Positions 14,837 through 25,737 of a stretch of DNA of 64,000 bases are shown in pieces (the stretch's first letter is position 1; every line of letters starts with the position of its first letter). The notes beneath the pieces were generated by a model. It did no database searches, had not been told where the DNA came from, and saw only the letters and a list, made by a program, of their open reading frames with translations. The translations under genes were made by a program, and so were the position numbers. Location of the stretch: the NCBI RefSeq assembly GCF_030848805.1, contig NC_092361.1, forward strand, positions 14,187,444 to 14,251,443, in the 5' to 3' direction. The DNA comes from Temnothorax longispinosus (Eukaryota > Arthropoda > Insecta > Hymenoptera > Formicidae).

Positions 14837-14959
14837 AAAGAAGAATTAACAATTGATAAAGGAAAGGCCAATAATCGAGCAATATGCTCGATTATTGGCC
14901 TTTCCTTTATCAATTGTTATATTTATACGAGCGTGCTAGTTTATTTAAAGAAGAATTAA
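14837..14959. repeat. 73 bp palindrome between 13 bp direct repeats
   Basis: A perfect inverted repeat with 35 bp arms (14847-14881 and 14885-14919) surrounds a 3 nt loop. It lies between two copies of AAAGAAGAATTAA at 14837-14849 and 14947-14959. The direct repeats could be a target duplication or local slippage. The arms hold no recognised transposon end. The loop is too tight for an ordinary microRNA precursor. Confidence 0.85.
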
Positions 14960-17900
14960 ATATTTTGCGCGATTACAAGAGTAAGAGTACATTTTGCTAA
15001 ACTACAAATCAAATACCGATTCCAAGTGGTAGGTTGATTTTGCAGATACCCACTGCGGAGAACAGACTTTGCTGGAATTCCTCGTAGAATTCCTATGTCC
15101 GTTCGAATTCCTCGTTTATACGGCTCAGTCGCACCAGGTATACCAAATATCTTGATCGATATCGTGAAAATTGTAAATCGCGGATCACGGCCGGTTGAGA
15201 CTCCATTCGCTCGTAGCAGCCGACAGTTTACGGCACTTTTTTCAACTTTAGTGGGATTTTAAGCGCAGACTGCGCGTCCACTAGAGAAAAGATCGTATCG
15301 ATTGCAACATACGTATGTCCGGAAGCGACTAAGTTTGAAGATTTATTCTCTGAATATTCATTCACCGTTACAGCCTGCCATATGGTCATTTAACAAATTG
15401 GGAGATTCTCACGGTCAACTTAAAAAAATGGATCGAATACGTTCACGGCGTTCACGCACACATATACACGCGTGTATGTTACATTTAATATATATTATGT
15501 TCAAACTAAAATGCCATTTTAAACGAGTATCAGGCATTAAATAAGAATAAAATTAATTCTTCCGCTGTTAAAAAAAAGTTTAAAGTCTGTTGAACAGCTT
15601 GAGAGTCGCTGCTTGTCGATGCAACCGCGAGAGAATTACAAAACTATTCAAATTAGGTTGCCCGATTTTCGAAACGCCATTAGTTATCCGGACATTCGAG
15701 AGGGCCGCTCATTTAGAATTCCGTTGATTTCGTAGGAAACGATCGCGCGCGTATGTCACCGGTCCAGAAGCGATAACTATTTTTTTGGTAGTCGCAAGAC
15801 GAGTTCGGAGAAAGGAAGAGGAGCGGTTGAGATTGGGAGGCCGAGCGGCGGTTCTACATGGATATCGAAAAAGCAAGTCCAAATTAATTCCGAACGTATA
15901 ATAATTTATACCTAGAAAAACATTTATGTAATTTATTTCCACCTTCTCTCACGTTTCTGATTACATCTAGTTGTATAAAATATAACTTTAATCTAATGTG
16001 CCACTTTATTTTTAATAAATATATCATTTTCATTAAAATACACGTTTTGCATACTTTATTATACGTAATGAATCAACGCCAATGCAATACTTGTTCGCTT
16101 ACGAAGCGGCTGTACTACAAGATATAACTAATGCTACCAACGAGTAGTCGAGTTTAACTAAAAATTAAAAAGGTTTAAATTTTATTTATTTATTTATTAC
16201 ATTTTTTATTGAAAATATCTACGAAATAAACACAGAATAAAAATATGTAGCATAAAAATATTGAGAGTGATTAAATATTATTAAAAACGGTGTGAGAGAA
16301 ACAATTTCTATCGAGTTAACGGAAACGTTGTCATGTAGAGCAATTGAGGTCAGCGTCCCTTCCTCCCTGCGATCTACTCCGAAAAAGCGAGCGCGTTACT
16401 ATCAGCCGGGTATCCTTTACGACGACGAAATCAAGGGGGAACTCTACTTTTAAGTGGCAGCACTTCTTAAGGGCGAGCCTCTCTTCCCAGCTGGAAGATG
16501 CTCCGGACGCGACTCCAATCGAATCGGTAACGAACGATTCGAGATACGGCCGGGACGTTATATAGGACCACACACGAGGCATCCGCGCTATCCTCGACCC
16601 GGTCCCACCAGGTAATGTTTCTTTTAAGTGCGAACACAAATTGTAACTGAGACGATGGGCTTCTCCCCCCCCTCCCATCCACCGCTAGTGGTCCCGTAGC
16701 CTGAGTCCCAGGTCGAGGAATATCTGGCGGATCCGATTTCAAAAGCCGTACGTTCGGATCCACGATTACAGGGGGTCCGTACTCGGGGCATATCGCGACT
16801 CCGCGATTTCAATACCCCGACGACGCGCTGCGATCATTCATTTTCAGTCATCTGCATCCCGATAAATGTATAATGTCTCGTTGCGCGATTAGTACCGTGC
16901 GCATATACGTATTTAATATTTAGCACATTATATTTTTAGATGAAAAATTGCTTGTCTTTTGGCACTTGTTTTTTTAACAAGTTTTTTTATTTGAAATTAA
17001 ATATGGGGCATTAATTTTGATAAATTAACACTTCACGCAATAACAGAGCGTATACCTGACGCGATCTTTAATCGGTTTACGATTAAAGATTGAAATCTCT
17101 AATGTAAATTATGTATTTAATCTTTATCTGTACCCGGGCTTGATGGATGTAAGATCGGGTCATGGAATGAGAACCCGCACGGTATGATACTACGTGCATC
17201 CGCTTATTTTTATCAAACTTTCTCGCCGTCAGTGAAAGCGTGAGTATTTATACCGAAGAATAATTAGTTATCGATCCTCTCTCGGCTCAGGCGGGAGAGA
17301 TAATTCGCAGAAATAATCCTCACGGCTGATTTAAGGACACTCGCGATTACATCTCGATTACTTTCGGCAACCATTTTCGTGCGCGACATTTAGCACGCGG
17401 CAGCGGAACGCGGTCGTCCTCGATACCATTCCAAATAATCTTGGCAATTGATCGCTACAAGCCTGGCGATTAAATCGCGCATTTTAATGCTACCTGCCGA
17501 CGTCAGTCGCTTTCATAATTTACACAGGGCCTTCCACATTTTACGACAACAGTCGCCATTAAATTATCACCGCGCTTATCACTTTTCGTAATGTATTTAA
17601 CGTCCGCGATTGGTTTTATTGGACTCTCAATATTCACACGAATTTCGAATACATAGAGATAACTAATTGCACTGAACAAATTAATGACGGAGATAAAGGA
17701 CACTGTGTTACGATAATGTTATGAATTCCAAAATATCAATAAAGTTAGTATGATAAATATTAGTATCAAACCAATTGACAGATATATTAAGACTTGGACT
17801 CTTACTTTTGATTATGGATTTTTTATTTATATAGAGTAACGACTGATTCTGTTCTTTAATCCGGTATCTAAGAACGTCCGCTTTGATATTTACTCTGTGT

Positions 17901-20687
17901 TCGACTACATCAATCTCGCTTGAGACGTCTCCTTTCTACGAAATTTACATCGAATAGGCCATAAGATAGCAATCAATTTTCGTCGACGTGTGCAACCATC
18001 TCGTCGTCTCCATCTGTCACTGTGAATACACTACTATAACAGATAGACATAAAAATTTGAATGCGTATTTGTTATGGTTTTGCAAAACTGTATTAAACTG
18101 CCTTTGAACCTTTTATCTTCCAAAATTGGTAATAACTGTCACATTCACGTCGCAAGAAAATAAAATGAAAGAAGATGAAATAATTTTGGCGTTTCAAAAC
18201 GTGTCGAATACGGTATCGAGTTCCCTCGATAATCTGATATATCCAATCAACAAAGTGTTTGATATAAAAAGATTTGAATTTCGAATTTTGGTTCACCGAA
18301 CATAAAACTCGCCATAAATCCGTCAAAATCGATTTATTATCTATAAACCATTTAATGGGGGGATCACGTTCAAATTCGACCGGAGTGAATCATCATTGTC
18401 GTTAAAATCCGATGATGAAGGGCGCGAAGCGGGAAACGATAAATCTTAAACGGCGGCCGAGACGAATGTTAATCCGCCTCCGTTTATGCGACACGACACT
18501 GCTATATGCAAGCGTGGTCGCGCGACAGCAGAGCAGAATAGATATAAACCGTCGCGCAGATACACGTGGGCATTTAATCGCGCGTCTTACGCGGACCACA
18601 CCGAAGACGATATGCCTCGGTGGATATCATCGGAGCGCGTTATCGCGACCTATTAGACACGCTCGTCGTCTTACGACCTGTCGTAACCGAGCCCACTCTA
18701 TGTCGCTTTACCAGTTCTCGACTTACACCCCTGGGAAGAGAGTAAAGAAAGAAGGCACACACAAAAGGTGGGGACGCGGCGCGACAAAGAGAGAAGATAA
18801 AACAAGAAGGGCTCATACATGCGCACACAGAGACAGGTCGAGGGTCAGCAGAGGAGCCTGCTTCTCTTGGCGCGGACTACCAGCGAGCATCGATGTCGAT
18901 GGAACGAGGCGTCAGGTGTCCTTGACCGTCGGCGACGATCGCGAGAGATCGAGGCGTTGCGCGCGCGATGGTGCCGGGGAAAAAGATCGTGATAATTAAT
19001 TAATCGTCGATAAAGCATCGGAGTTGCGCCGGTCGTTGTCAAAGCGAGCCTAGCCTCGTCGAGGAGGACACGCCATAAAACGGCGACGCGGATATGAGAA
19101 CGAGAAGCCGACCGCTTTCGCAAGAACGCGGCGCGGCGCGGAGAAATGTCGAGCTGCCGCGATATCACGGATAAATCGGAGCCGATGTAACGTGACGTAT
19201 GCGAGTTTGCCGCGTTACGTTTTGTAACATTACGCAAGCTACATCTCGAATACTTTCCCGATTGTTTAAAATATATTTTAAAGATATAATTTTTACTACC
19301 GTATAAAACCAAATTGCGAAAGTTTATATATATGTGTATATGTCACATTGTCAGACACAATCGTACGTTTCGTCTTCATCAATCAATCTTGCAAAAAGCA
19401 TAACCGCATAAACGTAAAATAATAGTCAATGACGAATTATTAAGCTGTTCGGTAAACCTACAAACGAAATACATTTTTACGTAACATATTCCCATTGTTA
19501 ATATCATGTTATTTAGAAGCGGGAGAACTCGTAAACCCGCGTAATTTATATAATTACATTTGCCTATTGTGTGCGTGCGGGCCATTCGGAATCGTCCGTA
19601 GACGCACGTATGGTATATATATGTGTTGTGCGTATCGTCGGTGAATAAACGTTCTCGCGCGCGTACAGGTGCACGCATACAGAGTGAGGAGCGCGCATTG
19701 AAAAAAGAAGAGACAACCGGTTGTGCGCAAGATCATAGAGCCTAACTCTCGAAAGCGACCTCTCCGTGACTCTACCGCGAGAAGATGACATCGTGGTTCT
19801 CAACCTCACTCACGAAGCCGTTCGTGCAAAAACATTGCTAACGCCACAATTTACTTTTTTATATTTGCATCGATTTTGCGAATGGAGATCAGCAATCGTG
19901 GTAGAAATATCTCAAGTGCAAGAATACGTAAAATCTTTTTTTTTTTGCGGTATCGTTTATTATGAGGAGGTAGGTATAAGCTAAAAAACGTAACATTAAA
20001 ATATGTTTATTAATAATGTTACATACATTGTTCCTTATTTTTTTTTATTATCTTTGATTTCTTAATGGAGATTAGTGAAAACTACTTTTCTTTCACTCTC
20101 TTTCATTCTGTATTGATTTGCAATGCTGGAATTTTATTGCGACATTTTCCCATGAATGCAATGTCATTTACAAGCGGTCTGAGAGTTGTCCAGACGGCGC
20201 AGCATCTTTATCACAACCGGTAGACGCGTAAAAGTACTAATTTGCACAAACCGTAGTAATTGGAAAGCATTATTTTCTATTGCCGACGAGGGAATCTCCG
20301 CGTGCGATCGGCCGTATCGCGAAGGTATCGCGAATCGTGCCGTACGGGGACAAAAAAGTATCCCGCGCGTTATATGTTTCATCCTCTCGCAAACGGAAAA
20401 GATCATAGCCGAACGGAATCGTCGACAAGGTCCCCTCTGACCCGACGGTGATGGCAAACGATTGGCGTGCAAGAAACGAAGCCTGATTTATGGGCCGATC
20501 ACGAGAAGGCTGGCATCGTATGTACATACGCACGCACGTATTCTCTTGCGTTCGTTCTCGCGCGCTCATAAGGCAAACTCTCCTTCCGGTCGTCGAGATT
20601 CACGGGGAAACGCTCTCGCGCGAAACGCGGCTCCGCCATTTCCGGGCACCTGTCCCGATATCCCGGAACGCATCGGCGTGCAGCAAA
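14960..20687. other. Gene-free stretch
   Basis: No supported gene. Overlapping minus frames at 16331-16812 and a 195-codon plus frame at 18412-18999 lie in CpG-rich DNA and are arginine-rich or mutually overlapping. An 11 bp-arm hairpin is at 17064-17090 and a 9 bp-arm hairpin at 19990-20032. Parts near 16000-16300 and 17700-18100 are AT-rich. Confidence 0.5.
17064..17090. repeat. Short hairpin
   Basis: Arms ATCTTTAATCG and its complement flank a 5 nt loop. Small hairpins of this kind occur by chance at low rate in AT-rich DNA. Confidence 0.5.
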
Positions 20688-20747
20688 CCCTTATGAAAAA
20701 GTACTATTGGCAAAAAAGCATTGGCCAATGGTACTTTTTCATAAGGG
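20688..20747 (+). repeat. 60 bp hairpin, 24 bp stem
   Basis: Arms at 20688-20711 and 20724-20747 start CCCTTATGAAAAAGTAC and pair along all 24 bases if one U-G wobble is allowed. The loop is 12 nt. The stem is about the length of a small-RNA duplex but is shorter and more perfect than usual for an insect microRNA precursor. I do not recognise a known microRNA in it. It may also be a tiny fold-back element. Confidence 0.7.
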
Positions 20748-21668
20748 AATGCATAGAACCGATCAGTCGCGATACGTTGACGCGACTCAATCGATGAAAC
20801 GAGCAATCTCCCTTCGCTACTAGGCGCCGAATCGATGAATCTCGACTCTGCGTTTCTTACGATCGTACTTTTCCCTCTCTTTTTCGTGCACTCTTCCGCA
20901 CTTTGCCTCGGTTAGTCCTGTCCATCTATCTTCGCTCCGTTACAGCGTCTTGTTCTTCCTCCTCTTCTTCTTTTTGTGCCCATCTTCCCCCGAAAGATAG
21001 ATCCGTGAGTTCGTTATTCCCCCTCTTTCTTCCGCGTTCGGTCCCTCTTTTTTTTTCTTTCTCTCTTTCTTACCTCGTCTGTCTGTACTATTGGCCGGCC
21101 CGAGCGGAGCGTTTACATTAATGTATGAGGTCAATCGTAAAAGCTCGATGTGTACATACGTCCCGCGAACGGGGTCTCGGTGCAGCAACGATTTTCTCGT
21201 TCACCAGCAGGACAAAAAAAGGCCGCGACATGCCGCAACGACGTGTACCCCGATCTAATGCACTCGCCTAGCCGCACGGGGGACATGAGGCCTGTGGGCC
21301 ACCGTGTGCCGCGGGCCGCATGGTTGCAACGGGGACATTATAATGTGAAATCGTGACGAGAGCCCGAGCAGTGTTCGCTGATTGTCCGTTTCATTATGCT
21401 GATCGCGGTTTCGTCGGTTTAACGCAATTAACATATACGTAGGACGTAGGCCGGCTCCTTTCTCCTGGCTTGACGACGCGTCAACGAACCTGCCATTGGA
21501 ATGCAACGGGAGAATCGCAGATATGCAGTATAACAGCCGTAAAACTAAACCATGAAAAGATATAATTTTATGGAAAATACACTTGACGCAAGGTGCTGCC
21601 ACGTCTCTGGAAAATTGATTTTGTCATGGAAAAGGAATAAAAAATTTTCAGGGATTCTTGTCGATTAA
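20748..21668. other. Gene-free, partly pyrimidine-rich stretch
   Basis: A pyrimidine-rich part spans about 20870-21090, followed by CpG-rich DNA with small overlapping frames. Nothing is supported as a gene. Confidence 0.55.
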
Positions 21669-21769
21669 TACACTGAGAGAAATGTTGAAGAAAGTTTTGT
21701 TGAAACAACCAAAATTTTGTTACTGTAACAAAATTTTGATTGTTTCAACAAAACATTTCTCTCAGTGTA
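21669..21769. mobile_element. CACTGAG hairpin MITE, copy 2
   Basis: A 97 bp element (21671-21767) starts CACTGAGAGAAATGTT and ends in its complement, with TA on both sides. It is nearly all arm, with a few bases at the centre. As in the copy at 9607-9783, the left arm alone has about ten extra bases close to the end. The interior differs from that copy, so they are distinct families sharing terminal bases. Tc1/mariner-type ends are the best fit. Confidence 0.85.
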
Positions 21770-23043
21770 ACCGGATATTCATCATCGTTACAATAGTCAA
21801 AATTTCATATTGACCAAAACATAGTTGGTCAGAACTAATTGTGAAATAAAAAATTATAAAAGCCCCATTCAGAACGTAGAAAATTGTGAAATTAAAATTT
21901 TTATTTTACGAACACGCGTGCCGCCGTACCTGATTCATGCGATGATCGAATTAGCAAGAATAGCAAGACTCGTGTTAAGAAAAAGTCCGTATCAATAATC
22001 ATCCGATCGACGTCCGCCCACAATGCGTCTTGTCTTCGACTTTTCACTATCAACGGATAAGCGCACACCGCGGGATACCCGGCGTACATTCCACGGTTTT
22101 ACACCCGGCATTCTCTGATTGACTCCAACAGATACGAGAACGTGCAGTTCATTATTAAGCCGGTCGCGCGAGATACCGCGCTTTCAAAATCCAGGATATA
22201 TTTATTGGGCTGAGACGTCAAATTGCAGCGCTACTGCTATTGCGCCGGTACAACGTCAAGTCATAAACCTGCAGACCTCGCGCGGCTTATTAAGCAGGCA
22301 ACAAGACAACATAGTTGCTGGGGCGGTCGACGCAATCGCAAATTTATTCACGCGTTCGCACGGGCGGTCGCGCTTCGCCGCAATCCTGCGAGTCGTCGTC
22401 GTCGTCGTCGTCGTTGTGGTTCATCGTCGTTTACGGTTGCGTCATCGCGTCATCGTCTTCATCATCGCTCGCTGGACCTGGGACCAGGCAATAAATGCGC
22501 GCGATATACTGCGCGCAAGAGCGCACGGGTTATACATCGCGGACGGGATATATATTTGCAAGGTACGGAAAGGAGGCCTGGTGGAGAAGAGGTCGGCCGA
22601 GAGGTCGCTCGGTAAATTGGTCGCCACGGCGTTACCGTTGATCTACGGCAACAGACGCGATAGTTATGGAAAGGTTACTGCGGAGCGCTCGATAAAGCGT
22701 CGCGCTGCCTGTCCCCGGGAATCCGCGACGGCGGGGAACGAATCGTAAATCGCGGAATCGCAACCGCTTGCTGCGGAGGAGAAAAAAAAAGAGTACCTAC
22801 GCGAGTCGAGCGAGTGTGCACGAGAGGGAGATCATCTCTCCTGAGGAGATGCGTGCCGTGTCGTTTCCGTTTTCCTGCGTTCGATCGCGGTGCGAGCACA
22901 CGATTGCGAATTTTTATATACAATCTTTAACGTCAATCTTTGCTACGATCGCTTTCGAAACAAGAAGACTAGAAACAAAAAATTATTTTTCTTTACACAT
23001 TTGGTTTTTAAAAAGATCGATATGAGTAAATTCCCTTATTATA
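21770..23043. other. Gene-free CpG-rich stretch
   Basis: The longest open frame here (22119-22748, 209 codons) is arginine- and valine-rich because it crosses a GTC repeat, and a second plus frame (22223-22615) overlaps it. No domain is recognisable in either. Confidence 0.5.
22392..22414. repeat. GTC trinucleotide repeat
   Basis: About seven GTC units, followed by degenerate CATCGT units up to about 22470. Confidence 0.85.
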
Positions 23044-23285
23044 TTAAGGTAGTCCTTTCGCAGCACCTAGTCAAGTAACAGTCCGTCAGGATTGACCTAA
23101 ATCGAGTCCAACCGCACTACTATTGTAATATTTTTTTAATTAGTAAATAATTAAATACAATTAAATCGTGCGTGTAAAATCATATTTTATATTATTATAA
23201 TTATTGGAATGTTGCAATATGTTTGTTTTCAATTACCTCATGACGGACTGTTACTTGACTAGGTACTGCGAAAGGAATACCTTAA
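23044..23285. mobile_element. TTAA-flanked TIR element, family B
   Basis: Inverted repeats of about 41 bp with two mismatches begin GGTAGTCCTTTCGCAG at 23048 and end at 23281. TTAA stands directly outside each end (23044-23047 and 23282-23285). The 234 bp element has an AT-rich core and no coding capacity. A TTAA duplication points to a piggyBac-like or Sola3-like parent. Confidence 0.85.
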
Positions 23286-25587
23286 CAGTTCCTAAGCGTG
23301 TAAAAAGGTTTTATTACGTAATATTGTCGGGAATGATATGTTATATGATATCAGTTAGGTGCAATTTTATTATTTGAGATGTGGATATGTACAGATAAGA
23401 GATAACAGGCAATAAGATTTCTAGATAATTTTTATTAACATTTCACGATATAAGGAAAATCAATTTCAAATTCCCTTTCAAAGTTTGAGATGAACTTTAT
23501 TTTCTACAGAGTTAATACAGATTATGTTGCAATCGTGTGTACGAGGCAAATCTGACGCAACGTACTCCAATTCCTAACGTTCTAACCGTGAGAAAATCTT
23601 TTGTTTAATAAGCATGTTCCCCTCTCTTCTTCTCTTGTCTCTCCTTCGCCTTCGTTCTGACCAGATCGACTTCCCGGTACACCCACGCTCGTGTCATCGA
23701 TATATCACACGAGCGCATCCAGGCAATTCGGTGCGCGAGCGTACATACGTACGGCGAATTTGGCCTCGGGCCGAAGATTCCGCGATGTTCTCGATTTACG
23801 AGAGAACGAGCAATCCTTTTTTGGAGTGAGTCGAGCTGGCGAGTGCGTTCGTGCGCGGGGAAGAGGTACGACGAACGAGTTAAAGAGACTCTCGAGTCTT
23901 AATGCGTCCATAAGATAAATTTTCCAAGTCAGATTGGATGAGCGTATCACTTCAGCGAACTTCATTGGCTCGAAATGAAATGAAGACGGAAGTGCTTCGC
24001 GTGGTATGCCTGACATATCCTTTATTGCGGTCTAAAGGGCTCTCTGTTCTTCATCGTGAATTCGAGCTCAGGCAAAATACGATTGCACGTGAAACACGAA
24101 CTCCACGACGATAGCACAATAATAGCGCTCTTGTGACGTACTGAACTTTGCAAAACGCAAAGTGTGTAATAAACGTTTCGCTCTTATCATCCTCCGTTTG
24201 CACGGCGGAATATTTTTCGTGTCGTAAGAAGGTTCGATAATCGTTCTTGCATCTATCCGTGCGGCAATATGCGATCGCGTAATTCTCAACTGCGCGGGTC
24301 AACCGCGTTGCGTGGGAGTCGACACAGTTACTCGAGGTGTAAGCGGGGCAATTGTATTTTCATACCGAATCATGTCACATAGGCTGCTACGCCGACGCAC
24401 TCGCGGGGCCCTTGATTCTCGAACCTTGCGTCACTATCAACATTTCGAAAAGTTCTTAGAAAGCGTGAGTAACGCGCACGAAGAATAAAATGACTGCAAG
24501 CGGCTAACCGGAGGACAATATCCTCCAGAAAGTGTATAGGTATGTAACTGTAGCGCGCACTCGGGCCGTAAAAGCGGCACTCGCGGTATGAAGCAAATAC
24601 CGGTGTCGACTGCGATATAGAATGTACTAAATTTTATTGCCCCTTTGCGAAATATGATTCTCATGCATTTGCACGGTAATTTTCGTGCAGCGGCGACGCG
24701 ATATTCGCAAGAACACGTCATCCGTTCATCCAGCGACTCGCACACCTCCCCACGACCATCCGAGCGTTCGCGTGGAACGCTCTTGAATAAACTCGGGGTA
24801 CATTCGAGCAGCATGTACCGGCGAGCAAACAACGATCAAATGCCCGCAGCGAGAAGAGCGGCGGCGAGCGAAGCAATATCGAGGCATCGTCGTAGACCTA
24901 CGCCTATTCCGGATGCGATCGGATCGGGACGCCATTAATAACGACGCACTTACCGATCCCATGGCAGGTGGTAGACCGCATGAAAGTCACGACCTGACAT
25001 TTGCCTGGGTTGGCTGCCCGCGCCCCGATCGCGCGCGCGCTCGTCTTGCCGAGAGAGCCGATCGCGATGCGATTTTTGCGCGCGCCGCGCCGTCCGCGCG
25101 GTCGGGAGAGAGAAGCGAGAGAGCAATTTCAAGTGTAACGCGGCTATCGCCACCACCGGTACCGATGCTCCTCCGCGATCTCGCGCTCGCACTGCGTGTA
25201 CCTTCGCTTTCTCTCCCCGCTCGCCCCCTGCCTCCTATCCCTAATCGCCTTTTCACTTTCAGCAACGTATCACAACCTCTCCATATTTTCTCGAGAATTA
25301 TTACATAGTGTTTTGAAGCATCGTATGTATTCGAATTTAGGACACGCGACTTGTACCGACAATGATTAGGCCTCGAGGGAGGCTGTGCACCCTTCCAATC
25401 TTTTTATAAATAAACACGAAAATCTCACTTCTATTGTTTTACGTTTGTAAATTTTTGGAAATCTATGAATTTCTTTTGTTTATAGCTTTAATTTCATTTT
25501 CAGAAATTATTTGTATCGCATACATTCGCGCAGATTGAGCATCGCATAGTGTAGTAGCTTTTCTTTAGCATATCACCCTTAAGCCCG
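23286..25587. other. Gene-free stretch
   Basis: Mixed DNA with a CpG-rich part at about 24700-25260. Overlapping frames on both strands in that part are alanine- and arginine-rich and show no domain. Confidence 0.55.
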
Positions 25588-25725
25588 TATCAGACTACGG
25601 ATTGGGATTGAGATTGGATTGAAACTTGACCAATCATAGCAAAGTTCACTAAACTTGAGATCAGTTTTCCCTATTCTGATTGATTAAATTTCAATTCAAT
25701 CTCAATCCTGATCCGTAACCTGATA
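25588..25725. mobile_element. Fold-back MITE, TATCAG ends
   Basis: Imperfect inverted repeats of about 48 bp begin TATCAG at 25588 and end CTGATA at 25725. Both arms share GGATTGAGATTG followed by a GATTGAAA-type stretch, and the centre is about 40 bp. Weaker similarity between the arms may extend a further ten bases outward. The target duplication is unclear, so the superfamily is unknown. Confidence 0.65.
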
Positions 25726-25737
25726 TAATAGCCTTTA

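Noticed and set aside
16331..16812. Three overlapping minus frames that look partly protein-like
   Set aside because: They occupy different frames of the same DNA and no single one shows splice sites or a known domain.
18412..18999. 195-codon plus-strand frame
   Set aside because: Strongly arginine-rich, opposed by minus frames, no motif.
22119..22748. 209-codon plus-strand frame, the longest in the window
   Set aside because: Arginine- and valine-rich through a GTC repeat, overlapped by another plus frame, no start context or domain.
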